Shown in pieces: positions 15,981 through 24,091 of a DNA stretch of 64,000 bases. The notes beneath the pieces are model-generated. The model was not told where the DNA came from and made no database searches. It saw nothing but the letters and a program-made list of their open reading frames with translations. The DNA comes from Gemmatimonadaceae bacterium (lineage in GTDB: Bacteria; Gemmatimonadota; Gemmatimonadetes; Gemmatimonadales; Gemmatimonadaceae): contig JADGQU010000001.1 in assembly GCA_017881545.1 (NCBI GenBank), forward strand, positions 1 through 64,000, read 5' to 3'. The position numbers and the translations under genes were made by a program. Position 1 is the stretch's first letter. The number at the start of each line of letters is the position of its first letter.

Positions 15981-16694
15981 GTGATTGCAATTCCTGCGCT
16001 CGATCTCCGCGGCGGCGCCTGCGTGCAGCTCGCGGCCGGCTCCTACGACCAGGAGCTTATCCGAATTCCGGACCCTGTCGGAGTCGCCATTGCCTGGAGG
16101 CAATACGGATTCCGGCACCTTCATCTGGTGGACCTGGATGCAGTGGCGGGGCGGGGGAGCAACGCGCCCGAGATTCAAGCGGTTCTTGGAGCGACCGACG
16201 TCGAAGTACAGTTGGGGGGTGGAATACGAAGCAGGGAATCGATTCAGCGGTCACTCGACGATGGAGCCCAGCGCGTTATCATTGGCACGCACGCGCTGGA
16301 AGATCCCGACTGGCTCGCGGAGATGAGCGGCCTTTTCCCGGGCGCGATCGTCGTGGCCGCCGATGTCCGTGGTCGGAAGATCCTGTCACACGGCTGGACG
16401 CGCACCCATCCAATGCTGGTGCTTGACCTCGTTGAGGAACTGAACGGACTTCCTCTCGCCGGCGTACTTGTAACCGCCGTCCATCGGGAGGAAGCGATGC
16501 ACGGAACCGATTTACCGCTTATGGAGGATGTCGCGGAGACGGCGGAATTTCCCGTCTTTGCATCGGGCGGGCTCGGAAGCCTCAACCATTTGCGCGCCCT
16601 GGCAGATCGCGGTGTCGCGGCCGCCATTGTTGGGATGGCGCTTTACAGTGGTGCGATGGATCCGCGAGCCGTGGCCGAGGAATTCGCGGAATAA
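15981..16694 (+). CDS. hisA: HisA-family isomerase (phosphoribosylformimino-AICAR-P isomerase)
   Basis: The 237-residue TIM barrel opens with VIAIPALDLRGGACVQL (catalytic Asp on strand 1), continues with HLHLVDLDAVAGRG and VQLGGGIRS, has AADVRGRKILSHGW at strand 5 with the second Asp, and ends with FASGGLGSL and AIVGMALYSG phosphate loops. This is the HisA arrangement, with the phosphate-binding half-barrels duplicated. The GTG at 15981 with TGAGG upstream gives the standard length; an ATG at 15894 would add 29 unconserved residues. No other his gene is near. PriA-like dual His/Trp activity or HisF identity are less likely alternatives. Confidence 0.85.
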   Translation: MIAIPALDLRGGACVQLAAGSYDQELIRIPDPVGVAIAWRQYGFRHLHLVDLDAVAGRGSNAPEIQAVLGATDVEVQLGGGIRSRESIQRSLDDGAQRVIIGTHALEDPDWLAEMSGLFPGAIVVAADVRGRKILSHGWTRTHPMLVLDLVEELNGLPLAGVLVTAVHREEAMHGTDLPLMEDVAETAEFPVFASGGLGSLNHLRALADRGVAAAIVGMALYSGAMDPRAVAEEFAE

Positions 16695-16719
16695 CCGCAT
16701 TTTCCCGGCTCGCCCGCTG

Positions 16720-17985
16720 TCAGAACAGGCTGATCGTGAGTGGATTCAGCTTTGACGGATCGCCCACATAGGCGAAGCGGAATCCTTTCATGTATTTCCT
16801 GGCGACTCTTTGAACTGCTTCCGGAGTCACACTCTTCAACTCGTCCACGAAGCGATCGGCTTCCTTGTAGTCGCCTTCGTAGAGCTGTGATCGCGCCAGG
16901 AAGTCTGCCTGGGCAGCATTGGTCTCGTTGTCCAGGAAGTACTCGGTAATGAACTGCTCTTCGAGCTGCTTCAGCCCGACGGGGTCGAGCATACCCTGCT
17001 GAAGATCCACGACCGCTGCGCGCATCAGTTTTAGCGTCGTGTCCGGCGAAGCCGTCGACACATACAGTCCTCCTGTAGTCGCCGCGCGATCAACGAAAGG
17101 CGCATGCACATCGTAGGTGAGATTCTGCCGCGTCCGGATCTCGGCGAACATGCGGCCGGTTAGAACCGACGTCGCAACTCTGAGCGCCTGATAGTCTTCG
17201 CCGCTCGCCAGTGGACCGCTGTAGTAGCCGAGGATGTAGTTGGTGGGCAGCTGGCGACGTTCAACGATGACTGCTGTTGGCGCTTCGGGAACGCGTGGAG
17301 GCGCAGTCCATTTGTAGCTGCCGCGGGGAAGCTGCCCGATTGATTGGGTCACGAGTCGCTCGATATGGGCCCGGTCGACATTACCCACTACGACCAGCAG
17401 CATCCGCGACGTCACGAACTGCGTGCGGTGATAATCGCGCAGAGACGCCGAGTCGATAGCCTGGATGGACTTCTCGTTGCCGACAACCGAGACGGAGTAC
17501 GGATGGCCTACATACGTTATGCTGTCCGCGAGATAGTCGGCGAGTGCATCGGGATCGTCTCTCCGCTGTCTGATTCCGGACAGATACTGAGCCTTCACCA
17601 GGCTTATTTCGGACTTGGCCAGGTTCGGATGCATGACCCGATCGGCGAATACCGACCAGGTGGAATCGAATACTTCCGTACTCGATCGGATGCCGAACAT
17701 CGTCCAGTCCGCGCTCGGAGCAACTACAATATCGCTGCCCAATAGCGACATTTTCCGACGCAGCAAATTCTTCGGGAATTTTTGGGTTCCGCGCTCGGAG
17801 ATCTCGAGCAGGATGGGCTCGATCCCGGCGTTCGCATCAGTAACCTGCCGGGCACCGCCCAACAGGTAGAGGTTCGCCGCAACGACATTATTTGCGTCGT
17901 TCTGCCGCAGGATGACGTGCACGCCAGATACGTCGAAGCTCGTAGTGGCCGACGCAAGCGCCAGTGCAATTGAGAGCAGCATCAT
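16720..17985 (-). CDS. M16 peptidase-like protein, inactive partner
   Basis: The 421-residue secreted protein has a signal peptide (MMLLSIALALASATTS) and two M16 half-domains. The metal site is gone: at the HxxEH position the sequence reads ILLEISERGTQ. The C-terminal half keeps LPTNYILGYYSGPL and the M16 C-terminal RxxxxY-like substrate region (FAEIRTRQNLTYDVHAPF). Such inactive subunits pair with an active one, as in PqqL/MPP-like heterodimers. Its ATG overlaps the stop of the upstream active subunit by 4 nt. Confidence 0.88.
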   Translation of the reverse strand: MMLLSIALALASATTSFDVSGVHVILRQNDANNVVAANLYLLGGARQVTDANAGIEPILLEISERGTQKFPKNLLRRKMSLLGSDIVVAPSADWTMFGIRSSTEVFDSTWSVFADRVMHPNLAKSEISLVKAQYLSGIRQRRDDPDALADYLADSITYVGHPYSVSVVGNEKSIQAIDSASLRDYHRTQFVTSRMLLVVVGNVDRAHIERLVTQSIGQLPRGSYKWTAPPRVPEAPTAVIVERRQLPTNYILGYYSGPLASGEDYQALRVATSVLTGRMFAEIRTRQNLTYDVHAPFVDRAATTGGLYVSTASPDTTLKLMRAAVVDLQQGMLDPVGLKQLEEQFITEYFLDNETNAAQADFLARSQLYEGDYKEADRFVDELKSVTPEAVQRVARKYMKGFRFAYVGDPSKLNPLTISLF

Positions 17986-19382
17986 TGTGTGGCCGCCATC
18001 ACCAGATCTTCCGGAGCAAGCTTGAGCGCTTGCCGCGCATTCGGCGCGATCAGAACCCCCGCAATGTGCGGCTTCCCAATGATGTAGCGGCGCGCGTAGG
18101 CGCGAAGGTCCCCAAGTGTCTGCTGTGCCATGTAGTCAACATATCCCATGTAGTACTCGAGGCTTGCTACGCTCCACCAGAATCCCAGCGTGTGCGCAAA
18201 TCCCGAGGCCCGCTCACGATCGAACGCGGAAGTTACTGCGCGATGCGCCTTGACCGCCTCGAGCTCGTCCGACGTGAAGTATCCTGGCGTATCAAACTTC
18301 GCCACCTCTGCATAGAGCGCGGCGAGCGCTTCCTTGAGCTGCTCAGGCGACGTCTGTCCACTGATTGTAATCGGTCCGGTATGGTTGAGCGTGTAGTAGT
18401 TCACGCCCACCGCTTGCCATAGTCCACTGTCGACAAGCCTTTGCTGGAACTGCGACTCAGGGTCATTCATAACGTCTGAAAACACGTCCGCCGCATAGGT
18501 GGACTTGGGATCTTGTCCGACGCTCGGACCCTGCCACTGAACTTGAACAGTCACCGCACCCACGCCTGCTTCGACGACCACTCCTTCGCTTTTCTGGAGA
18601 GGAGGAATTGCCGGAATTGGGTCAGCCACGAACGGATCGGCACCACGAGCCCATTGTCCCAACTCCCGCTCAGCAAGCGCAAACACTGTTGCAGGATTCA
18701 CGTCGCCGGCGACGATCAGCACGGAGTTGTTCGGCACGTAATACTTGTTCTGAATGAAGCGCATCTTTTCCGGCGTCGTGGTCGAAACTATCTGCCGGTC
18801 ACCGATGACGTCCTTTCTGCTGAAGTTACCGGGATAGAGCTTGGCATCCGCCTGGCGTGAGAGCTCGAAGAACGGGCTCGATTCGTTTCGGTCGTATTCT
18901 CCGATTACAACCTGCCGCTCACGCTCGAGCTCATCGCGGCGGAACAGCGGGCCGCGCAACGCCGTGGCCAGCAGCTGAATTCCATCTCCCAACTTTTCCG
19001 CCGGGACGGTCATGTAGTAGTTGACCCTTTCTTCCTGGGTCGTTCCGTTGAACACCGCACCGAGGTCCGACGCTCTGTCCCAGAACTGGTTGGGCTCCGG
19101 ATACTTCGAGTTGGCACGAAAGAACATGTGCTCGTACATGTGAGCCAGGCCCTCGTACTCGGGACTTTGGGTAAACGACCCGTTCTTTACATCGATCTCG
19201 ATCGTCGCTAGTGGAACACCGTGGTTCTCGACGACGATTACTTCCAGGCCGTTAGCCAGAACCTTGCGTTGAATGATCTTCTCGAGCTCCGCTCGCTGAC
19301 CCCGTACCTGCATCGGGGCAAGTGCTGATAGGACCAGCACAAGAGTGGCGCAGCAACGCAGGACACCTTTTCTTTCGGACAT
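17982..19382 (-). CDS. M16 zinc metallopeptidase, active subunit
   Basis: The 466-residue product carries an N-terminal signal peptide (residues 1-28) and the inverted zinc motif LAHMYEHMFF (HxxEH) near residue 85, with the downstream Glu ligand plausible in RRDELERERQVVIGEYDRNE. The C-terminal half has the M16 RxxxxY region replaced by looser sequence, consistent with dependence on the partner encoded next. It probably degrades peptides in the periplasm. The start codon shares two bases with the divergent murB start (CATG). Confidence 0.92.
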   Translation of the reverse strand: MSERKGVLRCCATLVLVLSALAPMQVRGQRAELEKIIQRKVLANGLEVIVVENHGVPLATIEIDVKNGSFTQSPEYEGLAHMYEHMFFRANSKYPEPNQFWDRASDLGAVFNGTTQEERVNYYMTVPAEKLGDGIQLLATALRGPLFRRDELERERQVVIGEYDRNESSPFFELSRQADAKLYPGNFSRKDVIGDRQIVSTTTPEKMRFIQNKYYVPNNSVLIVAGDVNPATVFALAERELGQWARGADPFVADPIPAIPPLQKSEGVVVEAGVGAVTVQVQWQGPSVGQDPKSTYAADVFSDVMNDPESQFQQRLVDSGLWQAVGVNYYTLNHTGPITISGQTSPEQLKEALAALYAEVAKFDTPGYFTSDELEAVKAHRAVTSAFDRERASGFAHTLGFWWSVASLEYYMGYVDYMAQQTLGDLRAYARRYIIGKPHIAGVLIAPNARQALKLAPEDLVMAATQ

Positions 19383-20337
19383 GTCAGATTCTGGGAAAGC
19401 CCGCTCGGACTACTACGGGCAACTGGTAACTCGACTCGACGCCAAGAGGCTAAAGCGCAATGAACCTCTTGCTCAATACACCACATTCAGGATTGGTGGT
19501 CCAGCCGATCTCTTTTACGATGCAACATCGGTCGAGGATCTGGCAGGGGCAGTTACTGCCGCCCGCGAGCTCGGGCTCGAATACTTCGTCCTCGGACTCG
19601 GCGCCAACATTCTCATCGGCGACAAGGGATTCCGTGGGCTGATCATCCGCAATACCTCGAGCCACCTCGAGTTCTTCGACGACGGAAGACTCTGGGTCGA
19701 GAGTGGTGCGGTGATGGCAAAGCTGATACCCCTGGCCGTCGAGCGCGGGCTATCGGGGCTGGAACACTACGTTGGAATTCCGAGCACCGTCGGCGGGGCC
19801 GTCTGGCAGAATCTGCATTTTCTCTCGCCGGCCCCGGACCGGGAGAGAACAATGTTCATCGCCGAAGTGTTTCAGTCGGCGGAACTGCTGACCTACGACG
19901 GGAAGCGAAAGACCGTCGACAGGGACTACATGCAGTTCGGGTACGACACGAGTACGCTTCACAAACAGCGAGACATCGCCCTGGCGGTGACATTTCAGCT
20001 CAATCAGGGGGACAAGTCGGTGATGCACCGCATCATGCAGGAAAACCTGAGCTGGCGCGGCGGCAAGCACCCCTGGCTCGAATATCATCCCAGTGCCGGT
20101 TCGATCTTCCAGAAGATCGAGGGTGTTGGCGCCGGCCGGCTGATCGACCAGGTTGGATTGAAGGGTTTCCGAAACGGCGATGCCCAGATCTCCCATATCC
20201 ACGCGAACATCATGGTCAATCTCGGGAAAGCCACAGCCAAGGATGTTCGCGAGCTCATCACATTGGCGCAGGACAAGGTGCGTGAGCGGTTCAACCAGAA
20301 TCTCAAGGTGGAGATAGGATTCATCGGCGAGTTCTGA
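19381..20337 (+). CDS. murB: Divergent UDP-N-acetylenolpyruvoylglucosamine reductase
   Basis: The 318-residue FAD protein matches MurB in order. YTTFRIGGPAD and LGLGANILIGDKGF belong to the FAD-binding fold, HYVGIPSTVGGAVWQN to the second fold, and YHPSAGSIFQKIE (proton-donor Ser near residue 239) and SHIHANIMVNLGKATA to the C-terminal part, with a Glu near 311. Two things are odd. The usual FGYRxS is FGYDTS near residue 188, so the substrate-binding Arg is replaced by Asp. The NAGAYG segment is replaced by a longer HFLSPAPDRE insertion. It may be a divergent MurB class or a MurB-fold enzyme with another substrate. Confidence 0.78.
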   Translation: MSDSGKARSDYYGQLVTRLDAKRLKRNEPLAQYTTFRIGGPADLFYDATSVEDLAGAVTAARELGLEYFVLGLGANILIGDKGFRGLIIRNTSSHLEFFDDGRLWVESGAVMAKLIPLAVERGLSGLEHYVGIPSTVGGAVWQNLHFLSPAPDRERTMFIAEVFQSAELLTYDGKRKTVDRDYMQFGYDTSTLHKQRDIALAVTFQLNQGDKSVMHRIMQENLSWRGGKHPWLEYHPSAGSIFQKIEGVGAGRLIDQVGLKGFRNGDAQISHIHANIMVNLGKATAKDVRELITLAQDKVRERFNQNLKVEIGFIGEF

Positions 20338-20376
20338 GACGAGCTTTTGATGGCCCACCGGGCTCGTCCATCAAAA
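20338..20376. terminator. Possible bidirectional terminator between murB and the ABC-F gene
   Basis: TTTTGATGG (20345-20353) pairs with CCATCAAAA (20368-20376), and a competing pair GACGAGC/GCTCGTC (20338-20344 and 20362-20368) overlaps it. The two pairings exclude each other. The spacer separates two convergent genes; T tracts exist at both ends of the first hairpin. Confidence 0.5.
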
Positions 20377-20403
20377 TGCATCCTCCCGGTCCAACCGATT
20401 CGA

Positions 20404-22356
20404 TCAAGTCGCCGATAGCTGCTCCGCCTCTTCCGTCACCGCCGTCCACTTCTCAATGGCGATGTCGAGCCGGCGCCGCGCTTCGTCCAGCGCCTTGCCG
20501 GCGATCAGTGATTTGTCGGTCCCCTCACGCGTGGTGTAGAGCTCCGGATCCTCGAGCAGCACGGTAAGCTCCACGATCTTTTTCTCGAGCGTAGCAACCT
20601 CCTTTTCTGAGTCTTCGACTCGCCGGCGTACTTCGCGAAGCGCCGTGCGGCTCTCGGCGCCCTGAGCTTCACGCCGTTTGGTCGTCTTGTGCTCCTTGAC
20701 TCGCCTGAGCGATTCCTGCTCCGCGGCGGTGACTGAGGCCGCATGCTCGCGTTCCCGGCTCTGCTCTTCCCATTCGGGGAAGGATCCCAGAAAGTCGGTG
20801 ATGTGACGCTCGTGCAGAATCCACACTCGCGAAGTCAGCGCTTCCAGCATCGCGCGGTCGTGGCTCACCAGCAGTATCGTTCCTTCGTACTCCGTCAGCG
20901 CGTCCTCGAGCGCTTCGACCGATTCGATGTCGAGGTGATTGGTCGGCTCGTCGAGCAGAAGGAAGTTGGCCCGGCCCAGGACCATCATGGCGAGCGCGAC
21001 TCGAGCCCGTTCCCCTCCAGACAGCGTATCGGCTCGACGTTGTGCTTCGTCGCCGGAAAACCCGAATCTGGCGAGGTGGCCCTGAACCTGGCGCCGTTCC
21101 CACTGTGGCCTGAGGTCGCTTATGACGTCATAGAGCGTTCGGTCCATGGGGACCTGCGCCATATCCTGGCGGTAGTAGCTGGGCTCGACCGATCCGCCTA
21201 TCCTCAACTCCCCGCTCGACACCTCGCGCTCGCCCATGAGCGCGCGGAGGAAGGTTGATTTTCCGCTGCCGTTCGGACCGACGAAGCCGATGACATCGCC
21301 ACGCTGAATGGTCGCGGTAAAGTCCGAGATCAGAGTTCTTCCTTCGACCCCGAGTGTCACGCCACGCGCGATGGCGACCTGATCGCCGCCGCGGGCCGAG
21401 ACGTCGAGCCTCAAGCCCAACGCGCTCCCCTCTTCCGCGGTGGGGGCGCTGAGGCGGGGAGCTCTGTTGAGTCGCTTGCGGCGCCCTTTAGCCTGTTTCG
21501 TATTCTGACCGGCAATGTTGCGCCGAATGTAATCCTCCTCGTCGGCTATCACCTTGCGCTGCTTGTCGTAGGCACGCCGCTGACTCAGTCTTCGTTCTTC
21601 TCGCTGCACGACGAATGATTCATAGCTTCCCGAATACGCCACTGCGCTTCCGCCTTCGAGATGGAGCACATGATCCACAACGTTGGCAAGAAATGCACGA
21701 TCATGACTGATAAGCAACACCGTCTTGTCGGTATTTCGGAGGTAGTCCTCCAGCCAGCGCGTTGTTTCCAAATCGAGGTGATTCGTTGGCTCGTCCAGAA
21801 GCAGGACGTCGGCTGCGCTTACGAGCTGCCTCGCCAGGCCAAGCCTTCCGCGCTCACCACCGCTCAATTGTTCCAGTGGCTGGGTGCGCGCTTTCTCCGC
21901 ATCGAACCCCAGCCCCTGCAGGACGGCATCCACTCGCGGAGTGAACGTGTAGCCGCCTTCGCGATCGAATCGCTCGAGGTCGCGATCATATCTGGCGAGC
22001 ATTTGCGGCGTAGCGGACTCACCTACCTGCGACAGTGAGTGGGCCTGTTCGGCAAGTGAAAGCTCCAGCGCCAGCAGATCGGAGAATTCTCCTGCGCCGG
22101 CTTCCCATACTGTTTTGGCATCGCCGAAGTCGCGATGCTGCTCGAGGAGGCCGAAACGCAAGCCGGGTTGGCGCGTGACGACTCCTTCGGTCGGCTGATG
22201 CGTGCCGGTAATGAGGCGGAAGAGGGTCGTCTTGCCGCTACCGTTCCGGCCGAGAATCCCCCAGCGGTCGCCCCGCCCCACGGTAAATGTTATTCCGCTG
22301 AAGATCTTGGACGCGCCGAATTCGACACCGGCATTCGAGACTGCTACTTGAGTCAA
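20404..22356 (-). CDS. ABC-F family ATPase (Uup-like)
   Basis: Two ABC domains lie in one soluble chain with no membrane segment: GRNGSGKTTLF with LSGGERGRLGLARQL and LLDEPTNHLDLE, then GPNGSGKSTFL with LSGGERARVALAMM and LLDEPTNHLDIE. The linker between them contains QTKRR-like basic residues, and the C-terminal about 100 residues form a charged coiled coil as in Uup. ABC-F proteins act on the ribosome or on branched DNA. The TTG at 22356 gives MTQVAVSNAGVEFG, the usual family start, and a 4-nt overlap with the upstream stop; GTG at 22377 is the alternative. It is the last gene of the serine operon. Confidence 0.9.
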   Translation of the reverse strand: MTQVAVSNAGVEFGASKIFSGITFTVGRGDRWGILGRNGSGKTTLFRLITGTHQPTEGVVTRQPGLRFGLLEQHRDFGDAKTVWEAGAGEFSDLLALELSLAEQAHSLSQVGESATPQMLARYDRDLERFDREGGYTFTPRVDAVLQGLGFDAEKARTQPLEQLSGGERGRLGLARQLVSAADVLLLDEPTNHLDLETTRWLEDYLRNTDKTVLLISHDRAFLANVVDHVLHLEGGSAVAYSGSYESFVVQREERRLSQRRAYDKQRKVIADEEDYIRRNIAGQNTKQAKGRRKRLNRAPRLSAPTAEEGSALGLRLDVSARGGDQVAIARGVTLGVEGRTLISDFTATIQRGDVIGFVGPNGSGKSTFLRALMGEREVSSGELRIGGSVEPSYYRQDMAQVPMDRTLYDVISDLRPQWERRQVQGHLARFGFSGDEAQRRADTLSGGERARVALAMMVLGRANFLLLDEPTNHLDIESVEALEDALTEYEGTILLVSHDRAMLEALTSRVWILHERHITDFLGSFPEWEEQSREREHAASVTAAEQESLRRVKEHKTTKRREAQGAESRTALREVRRRVEDSEKEVATLEKKIVELTVLLEDPELYTTREGTDKSLIAGKALDEARRRLDIAIEKWTAVTEEAEQLSAT

Positions 22357-23450
22357 GAACGCAGCACGCTCGAACACGCTGCAAGGCAGCGCTCGAGCGA
22401 TTCCATGGTGTGGTCACCCATGTGACCAATTCGAAAGGTGGAGCTCTTCAGCTTTCCGTAGCCGGTTCCCACTACGATCCCACGCTTAGCCACAGCGGTG
22501 GTGAATGCATCCGCCGGGACATCTGACGGAAGCCTGATGGTGGACACCGTCGGCGATTGAGATCCGAGAGGAGCTATGTTGCCCAGCTTCTTTCCCGTTT
22601 CGTCGCTGATCTTCGTAATCCATTCCTGGGTGCGCGTAGCCATTGCCTTGTGCCGGGCCCAGCGTGTCTCGAGTCCCTCAGACTCAATCGATTTGGCCTG
22701 TGCTTCCGCCGCATAGAGCAGAGTGAGCGCCGGTGTGCTTGGTGTCTGGTTTCGCCGCGCGTACGCATCAAGCTCTACAAGATCGAAATACACGCCCCGC
22801 CCCTGGGTGCCATTCGCCTGATCGATGAAGCTCGTCGACGCGACGGCGAAGGAAAGCCCTGGCGGAAGGGCCAGTGCTTTTTGCGAGCCGGTCAGAACGT
22901 AATCGAGCTTCCATTCATCGAAACGAAGCTCTGCGCCCCCGAGTCCGCTCACACTGTCGATCAGGCAGACAATTCCATGGCGGTGCGCGCAATCCGAGAT
23001 CGCGCGCACATCGTTCAACGCGCCTGTCGACGTCTCCGAATGGACGACCGTGATCGCAGTGTACTTTCGCATGGACAGGCGCTCGTCCAGCTGGGGAATC
23101 GCATGCACTTGTCCCCACGCCACCTCATAGCGATCGACATCTCGCGCGCACATCGACGCGATGTGCGCGAATCGCTCCGAGAACGCTCCATTCACAAGAC
23201 ACAGTATCCGGCCCGGAGGCGCGCAGCGGATTGCAGCTTCCATCATTCCGGTCGCTGACGACGAGCTGATGTAAACCGGGCGATCCGTCTTGAATATTGG
23301 ACGGAAGCCTTCCTGAAGCCGTTCGAACAACTTCTCGAACTCCGAGCCGCGATGTGGAATCATCGGCTGAACCATCGCCATCATGATTTCTTCGCGCACT
23401 TCGGTCGGCCCTGGCAGGAAAAAAGTGCCAAAAGTTTTTGTGGGGGTCAT
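22353..23450 (-). CDS. Class-V aminotransferase, probable phosphoserine aminotransferase
   Basis: The 365-residue PLP enzyme resembles alanine-glyoxylate/serine-pyruvate aminotransferases, not E. coli SerC. FLPGPTEVREEI is the N-terminal signature, VVHSETSTGALNDV binds PLP, and LIDSVSGLGG carries the Asp. LTGSQKALALPPG holds the Schiff-base Lys, and FRIGHMGDHT is the substrate Arg loop. Its place between serB and the ABC-F gene, in an operon starting with serA, makes 3-phosphohydroxypyruvate the likely substrate. That kind of class-V replacement for SerC is known in archaea and some bacteria. Its ATG overlaps the serB stop by 4 nt. Confidence 0.85.
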   Translation of the reverse strand: MTPTKTFGTFFLPGPTEVREEIMMAMVQPMIPHRGSEFEKLFERLQEGFRPIFKTDRPVYISSSSATGMMEAAIRCAPPGRILCLVNGAFSERFAHIASMCARDVDRYEVAWGQVHAIPQLDERLSMRKYTAITVVHSETSTGALNDVRAISDCAHRHGIVCLIDSVSGLGGAELRFDEWKLDYVLTGSQKALALPPGLSFAVASTSFIDQANGTQGRGVYFDLVELDAYARRNQTPSTPALTLLYAAEAQAKSIESEGLETRWARHKAMATRTQEWITKISDETGKKLGNIAPLGSQSPTVSTIRLPSDVPADAFTTAVAKRGIVVGTGYGKLKSSTFRIGHMGDHTMESLERCLAACSSVLRS

Positions 23451-24091
23451 TCCAGTATTAGTTCTCTCAGTTGGTCGAAATTCTCGATCACGAAGTCGGC
23501 GCGCTGCACCACCGGCTCACGCCGCATGAATCCGATAAACGCTGCGAAGCTGTCGACGACTGGTCTGATTTCGCAATCGGTCATGCCATCTCCGACTGCC
23601 AGTATCGGACCCTTGAGACCCATATCACGCACGGTCATTCGCTTCCCGTCTTGTCGTGTCAACAAGGATTGTTCGTCGAATCCAGCGTAGTTTCCTTCTT
23701 CGTCGAAGAAAACCGATACGGCGTGGACACGCTGTTCGTCGACACCAAGCTCTCTGGCCAGAGGCAATATCGCCTCACGCAGTCCGCCGCTGACCATCAC
23801 CAGCTGTACCCCACGCGATCTGAGCTCGGAAAGTGTTTCGCGGGCGCCTGGCGCGATGCGCTCGACATAAACGCGCCCCAGCTGCTCGATTTCTGCCATG
23901 GTCGGTTTCACCGCATGCATTCTTTCGACATAGACGGCTTCGATTGGCAGCTTGCCCTCCATTGCCCTTTCCGTCAGTCCTGCACTCCATGCCTTGATTT
24001 CGGCACCACGTAACGCGGCCAGCCAGTCTATTCCTTCGATTCCGCTCAGCGTCGAATCGACATCGAAGATGACGGAATTGAATCGGCTCAC
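23447..24091 (-). CDS. serB: Phosphoserine phosphatase
   Basis: This HAD-family phosphatase (214 aa) releases serine from phosphoserine. Motif I is FDVDSTLSG (nucleophile and acid/base Asp), motif II VMVSGGLREAI (Ser) and motif III VGDGMTDCEI; a helical cap with LTERAMEG sits between I and II as in SerB. The GTG at 24091 shares GTGA with the stop of the upstream oxidase and gives the usual start (SRFNSVIFDVDST); longer starts add 33 residues encoded inside that gene. It is the third of four serine-linked genes that overlap end to end. Confidence 0.9.
   Translation of the reverse strand: MSRFNSVIFDVDSTLSGIEGIDWLAALRGAEIKAWSAGLTERAMEGKLPIEAVYVERMHAVKPTMAEIEQLGRVYVERIAPGARETLSELRSRGVQLVMVSGGLREAILPLARELGVDEQRVHAVSVFFDEEGNYAGFDEQSLLTRQDGKRMTVRDMGLKGPILAVGDGMTDCEIRPVVDSFAAFIGFMRREPVVQRADFVIENFDQLRELILE

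Noticed and set aside
19750..20358. 202-codon frame opposite murB
   Set aside because: Antisense shadow of murB; no recognisable domain or ribosome-binding site.
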